Shown here in pieces: positions 36,901-46,100 of a stretch of DNA of 64,000 bases; position 1 is the first letter of the stretch, and the number at the start of each line of letters is the position of its first letter. A program made the position numbers and the translations under genes. The notes under the pieces are model-generated. The model was not told the origin of the DNA. It saw only the letters and a program-made list of their open reading frames with translations, and did no database searches. Origin of the DNA: Mytilisepta virgata (lineage: Eukaryota; Mollusca; Bivalvia; Mytilida; Mytilidae); NCBI GenBank assembly GCA_028015205.1, contig CM051510.1:33480580-33544579 (forward strand), in the 5' to 3' direction.

Positions 36901-37743
36901 ATTCGAAATACATATTTTATGTACATTGAGATTTACAAAAACGGTTTACATAATTTTTCATGTTTAAAAACACTTCAAAACATTAATCGTTATTTTATCT
37001 TACTTTTATACTCAATAACATTACCACCCTTTTACCGCAACAACAGTTAATATATAATACTTATATGTTGACGGATAGGCCGTTTTACCATTACGACATC
37101 AAACCTTCCATCTTTAACGTATTTTTGTGGTTTGTGATGAAAACATTTTTGTTTACATTCAGTTTTAATAATGCACAAACTGATGAAAACATAGTAACAC
37201 TATCTGTCTATTTAACCTTATCGTTATATGAGTTTCAAAATAAACATTTGATTTAAATCGAGTCAAATTACAGCAAAACTACATACCAGGGTTGTTTCCT
37301 TGGCTTTTTCTCATCCATGGATAAATGACTGGTTGTCCGTCCGAATTTGTCTGTGCACAAGCACTTTTCGGTGATGAATCCTCATCCGATGATGTTACAG
37401 AGGGTGGACTAGGAGACGATGACACTTGAGCTGTTTGGGTGTGCGGTGTGAACCCATTACTTAATGCTGTTGTAGTCCCCCGTCCGTATCCTTGTGACGG
37501 TGGTGATGCCCGTGCCACGGAAACAGTCTCTGGCGGGGTCGGGCAAGGCATATAATTGTTCGGTGTGTATTTCTCTTCATTGAAACGTCTGTGATCACCG
37601 TATCCGTAAGAAGTATGGAAACTTTGTCTATAGTAATCTGTGCCATTGTTTGGAATATAGTTTGACTGAGAATATTCGTCCGTCGGAGGAAATTTCGGCT
37701 CCGTATATGAATTAGGGTTCATCAAAAACGAACTCATGATCAT
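28033..37743 (-). CDS. Hox4: Hox4 (Deformed class) homeobox transcription factor, two exons
   Basis: Sequence-specific nuclear transcription factor of the anterior-central Hox group, which sets axial identity together with TALE cofactors (Pbx/Exd, Meis/Hth). The CDS joins 37287-37743 to 28033-28346 on the minus strand: 771 nt, 256 residues plus a TAG stop. Residues 1-30 resemble the vertebrate Hox4 N-terminus (MIMSSFLM, then PKFPP and EYSQ). Residues 100-135 are Ser/Pro-rich. The YPWM hexapeptide is at 141-144 and the homeodomain at 160-219, with W48, F49, Q50 and N51 present. It is followed by KLPNTK, a Hox4 group mark. The junction is canonical: donor G|GTATGT, acceptor TTTTTCAG|GA, phase 1, making a Gly codon. 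The start at 37743 is chosen because MIMSSF matches the family; an in-frame ATG at 37791 would add 16 residues unlike any Hox4. No frameshift or missing key residue is seen. Confidence 0.96.
29831..29869. repeat. Intronic palindrome sharing 29 bp with 30935-30963
   Basis: ACACAAGAGTA and TACTCTTGTGT pair around a short AT loop (29831-29858). From 29841 to 29869 the sequence is identical to 30935-30963. Probably the ends of a small, otherwise unrecognisable element inside the Hox4 intron. Confidence 0.7.
30935..30963. repeat. Second copy of the 29-bp intronic repeat
   Basis: An exact match to 29841-29869 in the same orientation, ending TGTGTAAAAAAGCAAA. The left palindrome half is missing here. 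Confidence 0.75.
32180..32272. repeat. 34-bp tandem repeat in Hox4 intron
   Basis: ATATATAGTGTG recurs at 32191, 32225 and 32259 with the spacer CCTAATTCAATAATTTTCTC. A 25-bp duplication (TTTCACTAGTATTTTCACA) follows at about 32372-32417. Confidence 0.9.
33867..33904. repeat. (TAAA)n microsatellite in Hox4 intron
   Basis: About nine units. It terminates the 127-codon plus frame 33497-33880, which I regard as chance. Confidence 0.95.
37287..37743 (-). CDS. Hox4: Hox4 exon 1, coding part (N-terminus and hexapeptide)
   Basis: 152 codons plus the first base of codon 153. It encodes the conserved N-terminal activation segment, a Tyr/Asn/Pro-rich middle, a Ser/Pro/Asp stretch ([18 protein letters not shown] at 108-125) and VIYPWMRK, the Pbx/Exd contact. 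The exon ends ..CCTG before GTATGT at 37281-37286. Reading on into the intron gives Met then a stop immediately, so the exon end is sharply defined. The alternative start at 37737 (MSSF) cannot be excluded but is less like the vertebrate M-x-MSS start. Confidence 0.95.
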
Positions 37744-37880
37744 TAATTTTGACAATATTGGTTGTAAATAATTCCAACTCGTTAAGATCACATATTAAAG
37801 TCATCCTAACCCTCCCCATTTTGTAGAGGCTGTCATCACGTGATTTTCATTAACCAATGACGGCCATTTTCCCGCCTGTG
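37744..37880 (-). promoter_or_regulatory. Hox4: Hox4 proximal promoter / 5' leader candidate
   Basis: Directly upstream of the start codon. Plus-strand positions: CTGTCA (37830-37835, a TGACAG Meis/Prep half-site on the gene strand), palindromic ATCACGTGAT with an E-box (37835-37844), CCAAT (37854-37858, an NF-Y type ATTGG on the gene strand), GGCCATTTT (37862-37870, YY1-like on the gene strand) and TTTTCCCGCC (37867-37876, E2F-like). All lie 87-140 bp above the ATG. No clear TATA box is seen and the start site of transcription is unknown. The motif calls are by eye, and single E-boxes occur elsewhere in the window. Confidence 0.5.
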
Positions 37881-40521
37881 TAGATAGAAATCAAAGTTTG
37901 ACGGGAGAAAGTTCGCTGTCTGTTAAAATTTGCTTCCGGGGAAATATAACCATTGAATATGTTTTATCTATTAATATACACTTTTATCGGTTTTCCTATT
38001 GTACTCAGGTAAAGAACCGTGTAACGAGTTTTCAATATTTTTCTTTGTATTTTAAATATGTTAATTCTTTTGAAGAAACAAGAAAAACAACGATATATGG
38101 AAAAGAAAAATGGGATCAAAGAAGATCGTTGAAAAATTGCGAAAAACTGGATCAGACTTAGGTTAAACTCTAACACTACCAAAATCTAAAACTTTTATTA
38201 TTATTATTATTATTATTACTATTATTATTGGTCAAAATAAAATTTTCCCGTTTAAAAGACAAAAAACAAACAAACATATAATTAGAGCAATTTCAAGTCT
38301 AATTCATTAAATTATTTAAACTTTTTTCCTAATTAACAGTTTACAAAATTAATGTTGTTGTCGCGTTTTTACGAAAAGATATTAATTTCGACAAAATTTT
38401 TACGTCAGATATTTTGTTTTTCCTAATTTATTTTTTATATGATTATTAATTTACAAAAATGTGCGAACAAAAAATATAAATCCTGATTTTAGTTTTCCAA
38501 ATTAATATTTAAAAATTCTTCATATATACAATATAGAATATTTTTAATAATATTAAAAATGTCCAAATAAAGATATTGAATTTGTTTTTTGTTTTTTTTC
38601 ATAAAACGAGTCTCAAAATATAACCAAACAAATGTAAATATATCTAGGTTTTTGTTGAAAAATCACTTAAACTTTGCAACGATGTAAATGTGAATTCAAA
38701 TAAACCAAAGACAGAACAGATATATATATATATAGAGAAAAAAAAATAAAATAAAAAGCGACTGTTTACACACTCATGTGTTGGAGGAGTTGGTAAACCT
38801 ATATTGTTAATTATACAACATGATATTTTGACAGTTTTTTTAATTTTTCAGACGGACAAAGTCGACCATGCATACATCTCTACGTTTGATATTTTTCAAG
38901 TTGTAAAATAAAAACGTTCGACATTTTTCATAGATTTTGTCGAGTAAAAGGACTGTGAATTATTTTTTGTCCATTTCTTTCAAATTCGTCTAGCTATCCA
39001 CATGTACCTCCGAAAGTCAATGAATTCATTTAAACTTCACTCTATTAAAAATGCAACTATATTTTAAAGAAAAATGTCGGTTGTAATTCAAGTTAAAAAT
39101 TAGACTGATTAAGAAAAATGGTTTTTGATTTTCACACCGATTTTAACAACGATAATACTGTATAATTATAACATTCTACCGTCAGGGGCAATGATTGATA
39201 TATTTTTTACATCTTATCTCGCCATTTCCCAATATTTCATACATAATGAGACAAAATGTATATACTCCGGACTTTTGAAAGAATTCTCCCCTTCTCATTG
39301 GAAAAATTAAAAATTGTTCGAATGTATATATATAAACATAACATTCATTTTTATTCCACCTTTTTACATTAATTAGGAATATATATACTGTTAATATAAT
39401 AAATTTTAAATCCAAGAAACACATATGTAAATGAAGTTTTTAAATACATTTGATAACTTAAAAAATAATGAGCTTACATAATAAAATTAATATCTAGTTT
39501 CCCGCCGTAAATCGCGAAAATTGTCACGGACAGTCATTTTTTACAGTAGCATTTGGACATAATTCCAGAAAATTTTATACGTTCAGGTAAGAGACCACAT
39601 TTAACTAAATTAAACGCTGTCATAAAAATGAAAAAAAAAATATATTCTTCAAACTATTGATTTTTATGTTAAATAATTAAAAAAAATAATAATCGGCCTT
39701 GATTTATTATGTATTTTTCGTCAGTTTTATTATTTTGATGAGAACCTGCAAAATACAATATTTTACCTCTAAGCTGAAAGAATCACTGTGACTATAAAAT
39801 GGAAACCCCCCAAAAAATTAGCCATTTTGCGTCTAGAATTTTTATTATTGACCTTCCACGAAATATAATAGTTAACTTCTATTTCTGAAGAGCAGAACAG
39901 GAATTATGTTCACCTTGAATTACATTTGCTCTGTCTTTAATTTTTTGTTACTTTACCATTGTGGTCGCTTTTAGATTGTTAATCTGCTAATAAACATTTT
40001 GGGTTTTCAACTTTCTTGGATTTGAGCATAGATGATCAATCATTATATACGAAATATGTATTATCATCTTTCTTATATCAAAATTGGTATCTAGAATGCT
40101 TATTGGTTGTTAATAATAATAATTATCATTTATGTATATGACCCTCCGATTATTTCTCACAATAAAATATTAATAAAATATATCTTAAATTGTTCTTTAC
40201 TACTTATCCATTTCAATGTTCCAAAAATATTTCTTTATTAAATAATAAATATACAGCAAATATTTCAAGCAATTCAGAGAGATGAAAATACCCCCAGCAT
40301 ACCAGTTGTAGAAAAGAATCTAATTAAAGATTCAAATATTGATAAATATTAATCTTGTCAATTGTTTTCCTGTCCACAGACCAAAGATTGAAATATTAGA
40401 ATGTAAACAAAATAAATTATGTCCAGAAATATTAAAATTCTGATCTCTTCATCAGGACGGCAAACGACAAAGCTTAGAAAGGTAGGAAAATATTTGATTC
40501 ATACAAAGTTATAGTATTTTT
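37881..40521. other. Hox4 upstream flank, no gene seen
   Basis: AT-rich and poor in recognisable transposons. It contains a (TTA)n microsatellite (38195-38229), an (AT) run near 38722 and a third TTTCCCGCC motif at about 39497. A 10-kb repeat-poor stretch next to a Hox promoter is where regulatory DNA would be expected, but nothing specific can be assigned. Confidence 0.5.
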
Positions 40522-40690
40522 ATTCTAATTGAATTGACGAGGATATACGGAGCTTAGAGACCACCCTCTCCCCCTTACCAAGAGTCATACACAGTTTTAA
40601 TTTTTTTTTATTCTCAACTAATTGTCGAGGATATAGGGAGCTTAGAAGAAACCCCCTTACCCAGAGATATGGTAGTTTAAAAAAAGGCAA
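40522..40690. repeat. 88-bp tandem duplication
   Basis: CGAGGATATACGGAGCTTAG at about 40538 and CGAGGATATAGGGAGCTTAG at 40626, each followed by a C-rich stretch with CCCTTACC and AGAG. The two units differ at many sites. Confidence 0.75.
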
Positions 40691-40706
40691 AATTTGTTGT
40701 TGTTGT

Positions 40707-40739
40707 TTTTTTTTTTTTTTTTTTTGGGGGGGGGGGGGG
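40707..40739. repeat. Poly-T to poly-G junction tract
   Basis: A run of about 20 T passes directly into about 13 G. It is one of several homopolymer junctions in the window (others near 16600, 32502, 50722 and 50935). The minus frame reading through it is an artefact. Confidence 0.9.
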
Positions 40740-43517
40740 TAAAGCAACCTTTAACATGATTTTTTATTGGAACACTCCCTTCTGTTAAAATTGTTAAAAA
40801 AAAGCCCTTTCAAATTCATAATAAATGGTTACCCTATGTATTTGAATTGTAACTGGATGACCCGGATGATAATATTGAATCATTTTACTGTAAATAAAGT
40901 ATAAGTTAACTAAAGTCCTTGTTCGTGTTATACAAGCTTTTTTTCTCTACAAATAGCTAAATCGAGTCCAAATGTTGGTGGTATAGTTCTTGGATTGTCT
41001 TATTAAAAGTTGTGTTGTTGGTCCCTCTCGTTACATATATACGGGCGAGAGTTCTAAAAGAACAATTTAATAAAACATAAAATAGAAATTGTAAATAATA
41101 ACAATTTTCTCTAGATTGTATCTTCATTCATTCATCGACCAAAAACAACTATTTTCGAAAAGAAACGGATCCTGATTTGAGAAGAACGAAAATATTAATT
41201 AAGTAAGGCACAAAATATCGTTTTTTTCAGGTTCCATATAATTCCCCACTTTTTTTTTCGCAAGACTAAATCGTCCAAAATATGCTTTAAATGCTAAAAA
41301 ATATTTATTTCTCTATTCTTTAAATGTTTGTTTACAATCTTCAAATAAACATGGACCCTAAAGTCGAACTTCCAGTAAAAATAAAGACTGATCATGGATA
41401 TGCTGAGCAGTGTCAGTTAGAAAAATAGAAAATCTATGAGTTGATTTCAGAAAAAAACAAGTCATATTTATGTAAATTGAAGAATAATTTACTTGAAACT
41501 TTCTTAAAACTTCGGGACGATATTTTCCCTTAGCTGTAAAAAACAAAATGAAAATATAAAAACACAATGTATATATAAAGAAATATGTTCTTACAGGTAT
41601 ATACGTATCTATGAAGTTTTTAATTCATGATTTTGTACCAAAATGAAAAATTCTCTAACCCATCAATATGATGACGAGCAAAACAGAGTTATAATTCATT
41701 AAAGATATTGAAAAAAAACTAATTCATGACAGTACTTCAAGCTAATTAAATTAATTGTACATGAATATGAAATTGAGGAACAACAACATCTTAGATTAAT
41801 ATTGATGATAGTAGCCGAATTGGCTAACCAAGAGAAAATAACTATATCCACGCTGATTGAATCTTTGAGAGAATCTATGCAAATTGTGCACATGTGCATG
41901 TAACCCAGATGCACGAATGAAAAATGAATTGTCATTTATTTAGAAGGAGATATAATTGCATGATTTACGATATCCCCTGTTTCTGACAAACACAAACTCG
42001 ATGAATATTTACAGTGGAGTCATTCCGGACCTTTGACCGATTCTCTCATTGCCGGGGAGGGTTCTTTAGACACTTGGGTTATTAATGTGGCTATTTTTCA
42101 TCCTTTCCCTCTTCAAAGATTTAAAACACCGCTTCATGACCAATTAGATCTCCATTGAGACTTCTAAGCTAAGTTCTATACAGGAATCCGATGGATATTA
42201 ATGGGTACTTTTTGTATAAAGTATGTGTATTTAAATAAGTTACTACCCATTCAATTGAATGTTTTATCACCTGTGAAATGGTTGTTTAATGGGAGAAAAA
42301 TGGCTCCCTTTAAGGGCTTGCATAAGTTGTAAAAAGACTGGTAAAAAGGTCCCGATTAGATTGTTACGGTACCTACTAGTTTTTACTAACGATTGAAGAA
42401 TTAATTCATCTCGAGAGCTGTTATATCACCAGGAAAAAAGTCAAGTGTTGGTCTTTAAAATCAAATGCAACATCGGTTTTAACAAAAGAAATAAAGATTG
42501 CACGACAATGAAACAAAAAGCTGAAAAATAGCCGATAAATTGAATACATTAGTTCAAAGAGAGAAAGAAGCGCCCAAAAAAAAAGTTTGTATTTAATATT
42601 AGATTTTGAATTTACTAATTTTTAAACAAATAATCTTTAATAATTGGTGGTGTGAAAGCTATATAATTGTGCAAAGGGTACAGGTAAACGGTTACAAACA
42701 AGCTGATACAAAAGTTCTTCAAGTCCGTCGGATATGAAGATTTTCTAAATAAGAAGATAATTTTGTATACAATAGAAATAATATATCATACTTATCCCCA
42801 GACATGTTTTGTTGACATTTGTTGTTTTTACTGAAAACATTTAGACATATTTATAATAACTTGTAGTCAAAATTAAAGTTTGGACAAGGAGATACATAAT
42901 AAAGCAAGTTTAATGCGGAATTATGACCAAGTGAATTTCAAATCTAAACAAATTATGACGGTTATAAATGTCAGAATCGGTGTCGGTCCATTATAAAAAC
43001 ACGGAGATTACATCGGATTTACAAACATGATAAAAAGAAAACATAATTGATTTCAAAATCTGAAATTGATTTTCTTAATAAGCTCCTTTAAGACTTCTCT
43101 ACAGATTTTGCGTGTGCGCTTCTGGGTCACACGTTTAAGAAAGTCAGATTCTTTGTTCGAAAAAGTAATTTTTCTTCTTCTTTCGACATTTCTCATTTAT
43201 AAATGAATATTATAGTGATACTGTAAGTTTTTCTTTAGATTGATCAGGAACCATTTCCAAGTCTTCGCAAAGTCTTCATTCTGATACCTCTGACATTGGC
43301 CATTAATTTTAATAAGACTCGGCAGTCGAAATCTTGTTTTCCGTATGCAGAAAATGAATTTATCATTTGTAGAAAATTACTAGTTTTACGTAGAAACTTT
43401 GTCGTTTGATAAATTTCTTTCCTCGCCTTGGAAAGCTGGTTTGTAGAGATGGTCTCCACAAATGAATTTTAGAAATCTCAGTGGCATATTCTGATTATTA
43501 TTTAAGACCATCTGAGG
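40740..43517. other. Upstream intergenic, possible regulatory DNA, no gene seen
   Basis: Few recognisable repeats. About 42000-42420 is less AT-rich than its surroundings and looks non-repetitive. It includes GGACCTTTGACCG (42027-42039), a DR1-like pair of nuclear-receptor half-sites on the minus strand (CGGTCA-A-AGGTCC). Short frames at 41699-41935 and 43244-43459 have no recognisable domain. Confidence 0.4.
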
Positions 43518-43624
43518 CTGTCAGATCCGTAATCGAATATTTTAATACGAAATGAAGCAGTGTCTTTTCCCGCCAAGGGATTTAAGGGCTAAAGATGTGA
43601 GGTCACGTGAGAAATGATGGATGA
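43518..43624. promoter_or_regulatory. Candidate distal element with Hox/Pbx-, Meis-, E-box- and E2F-like motifs
   Basis: CTGTCA (43518-43523), TTTTCCCGCC (43565-43574), CACGTG (43604-43609) and TGATGGATGA (43615-43624). The last fits the TGATNNATNN Hox/Pbx composite site, and TGATGG is as in the vertebrate Hoxb1 autoregulatory element as I recall it. The same TTTTCCCGCC decamer and an E-box occur in the Hox4 proximal promoter. Each motif alone is weak; the grouping within 107 bp is what is notable. Confidence 0.35.
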
Positions 43625-43734
43625 ACAGCTCAGTGGGGGTACATGTACTAATTGAACACCGAATTAGTTCACTTGTATATCTTATGGTGTTATAAATAAT
43701 ATGATATTTCTCAACGAATGTTCTTCCTTATATG

Positions 43735-44165
43735 ATTTTTGGCCTTTTCTTTGTTGGTCATTTTGCCTTTTTTTTTTTAAATTTGACCTTTAACCTTTTG
43801 GATTATTGTTTTCGCGTTCAACAATTTAAGCCTTGAGCATAACTGATGATGTAAATCGAACAAATGTGCATATGATCTTTTGCATCAAAACTTGGGATCA
43901 TGAAATAGTTACAAATATGAACAAGTGAATGAACATATGTGTTTGAGGTGGAATGCTAAAAAATTATCATATAGAGTAGGAACATCTATAAAATTCTTTG
44001 ATACCAATTTTAATGCACAAGGTATGCACCTTTCGTCGATTTACGACTCATCAGCTTTGCTCAAGACCTTAAACGCTGAAAAAATAAACCAATAACCCAA
44101 AATGTTGAAGATAAAATTCAAAAAGACCAAACGGGTAAAACGAAAACCATCAAGGACAGAGCTAT
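43735..44165. repeat. Inverted pair of AAATCGACGAA-family repeats
   Basis: The plus copy (43735-43920) carries CCTTGAGCATAACTGATGATG and AAATCGAACAAATGTGCAT. The minus copy (about 43990-44150) carries, as its reverse complement, CTTGAGCAAAGCTGATGAG, CGTAAATCGACGAAAGGTGC and TTAAAATTGGTATCAAAGAA. They face each other across about 70 bp. Both are relatives of 25560-25735. Confidence 0.65.
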
Positions 44166-45957
44166 GCACAAGGGAGAAAGTCTTTACTTATAAATTCTTA
44201 TCTATATGAACAATAATACGATAAATGGAGAGCAAAACAGTTTTAATTCGAAATATTATGGAGTTGATATAATTTTATTTAAGCGTTTTACGTGGGATTT
44301 CTTTAAAACCGTTTTTGTCGTATTTTGTGATCTACTTAGTTTATTTGTCTCGTCTGGCTTTAAACACCACTGAGGACGATATTTATATTTCAAAAGATTT
44401 GTTTCTCAATAGCAGTGTTGAAGGCTGAAAATAATGGAAATCTGTAACAAAACTCCAAACCCAAAGTTAGCAAACCTGATGCCAAAATAACCAAAGAAAG
44501 AAGCATCGCAGCACGTAGGGCTATTTGTAAAAAAATTCTCGTTTACGTATTATATCAAAACAACAGTAATAATGTTTGTAACCGATGCCATAAAGAACAA
44601 GATTTCTACATTTTGTAACACGTTACGCTAATTTGTCCTTACAGTTGTTTAGAGTTTCCCGACAACTGCGTCGCTTCAAGACAATAGCGTAACATCATAG
44701 TAGACCGTGTCCAGTAAAAATATTTTGCCATTTGTTCCTGGTTCTGTTTTCATCCTATAAAATTCATCAAAAAAAAAATCATTGCTATGTTATATGTTCA
44801 ATATATCTAACGGATGTAGCGATTTTCCCACTTGGATACACATTTTACACAAAATATAACAGGATTTAGTTGTATAAATTAAATTTAATCAATGTAAAAT
44901 TTTATTATAATGCACAAATTGCATTTACAAAGTTGTTATAAATGAACTTATGATCATAGTTTTTTTGATTGAGACATTTTGTAAGTTGTACAAGAGTTAA
45001 GTACGTGTTCGCCTTTTGGAACATTAATTTGCTTTATATCAAAATGTCACTTAGGTATACCTCATTGTTGGGTGTTGTTTTGTTGACGGTCACCCCGAAT
45101 CGTTTTATCTTTAAATTGGTAATGTAATAAAAGAGAAAGTGAACTGTTCTTTTTAATAATTTTTGTACCGCTTTTTAATACAATGTGCTTTCATTATCTG
45201 TCACTTTGGGTTTCGCATCTGTTGTTTCCAGGTCTATCTATTTGTCCATAAATTCCATCCCCTAAAACTATTTTGTTAGCTGAAAAATATTGAGCAGTGC
45301 GGACAAAGGCCGCTTCCACAAGGCAACTTAAAAACAGTAACTTAAAAAAAAGAAAAAAAGCAAACTTAAGACTGGAAAAACTGAATATTAATGTCAGGAA
45401 ATAAGTCTTTCGCGATCTCTTTTCTGACTTGTGAAAAGTGATTTAGTACTCGATTGGCGTCATCTCTTTTATTTTTCATACAAAAAGGGATATTGATACC
45501 AAACATTAGTGCTAAAAGGTATTCGATGATCTTGACTTTGTCTGACGGTCCATCTCTCTTATGCCTCTTGTTTCTATAACTACTGTACCAATCAAAAATA
45601 TTATTGTCCCGACAACCGACCAGTTTTAGCGATGTTAACGTCCGACTTGAAGTTGCAGTGAGTTGCGAAATGTTCTCTTGGTCTCTTGATGCGTTTATTT
45701 GAAGAACAGCAATAAAATGTCTTTCTTTTGTGTATCAAGAATATTTCCATACAGTTCTTACCCATTATCTATACCTTATAAGTGGCATTTTTAAAAATAA
45801 ATTATAGCAACAACTAGTTCAGTATTAAGCAGTATACAAGGCGAGAGAAATTGGCTTACATCGACCCATGCATTATAGTAAGACAATTTTCGACTAAGTT
45901 GTTCCTTTTCATTCGTAACCAAGTTTGATTATATAAAGGATGGAGAAATATAGATTC
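44166..45957. other. Intergenic, no gene seen
   Basis: Holds the dispersed block at 44640-44725 (GCGTCGCTTCAAGACAATAG, then GTAACATCATAG and GTCCAGTAAAAAT), related to 9430-9525 and 6940-7012. No coding signal. Confidence 0.5.
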
Positions 45958-46100
45958 CCCTTCAGATACGAGTGAGTTATGGAATTTCTCCACCCGAGAT
46001 AGTTAAATTTTCGATTTTCAACACGCGAGCCTTTAGCGAGCGTGTTAAAATCTAAAATTTAACTATTGAGGATGGAGAAATTCCATAACTCACGAGTAAA
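45958..46100. repeat. Long hairpin (inverted repeat) with about 55-bp arms
   Basis: The left arm begins GAGTGAGTTATGGAATTTCTCC and runs through GTTAAATTTTCGATTTTCAACACGC. The right arm mirrors it to GGAGAAATTCCATAACTCAC. The apex is GAGCCTTTAGCGAG, with CGCGAG/CTCGC-like pairing. Probably a foldback/MITE-type element. Confidence 0.85.

Larger units (their letters stand above)
28347..37286 (-). other. Hox4: Hox4 intron, about 8.9 kb
   Basis: Bounded by canonical GT (37285-37286 on plus) and AG (28347-28348 on plus). It is AT-rich with no convincing open reading frame. It contains a short palindrome (29831-29858), a 29-bp exact repeat (29841-29869 and 30935-30963), a 34-bp tandem repeat (32180-32272), a 25-bp duplication near 32370-32420, a G-run (32502-32516), a (TAAA)n microsatellite (33867-33904) and runs of A/T. 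No full-length transposon is recognised. The size is typical of a Hox intron able to carry enhancers, but I could not assign any. Confidence 0.9.

Noticed and set aside
37461..37646. 61-codon minus frame in another phase inside Hox4 exon 1
   Set aside because: An out-of-frame shadow of the Hox4 coding sequence.
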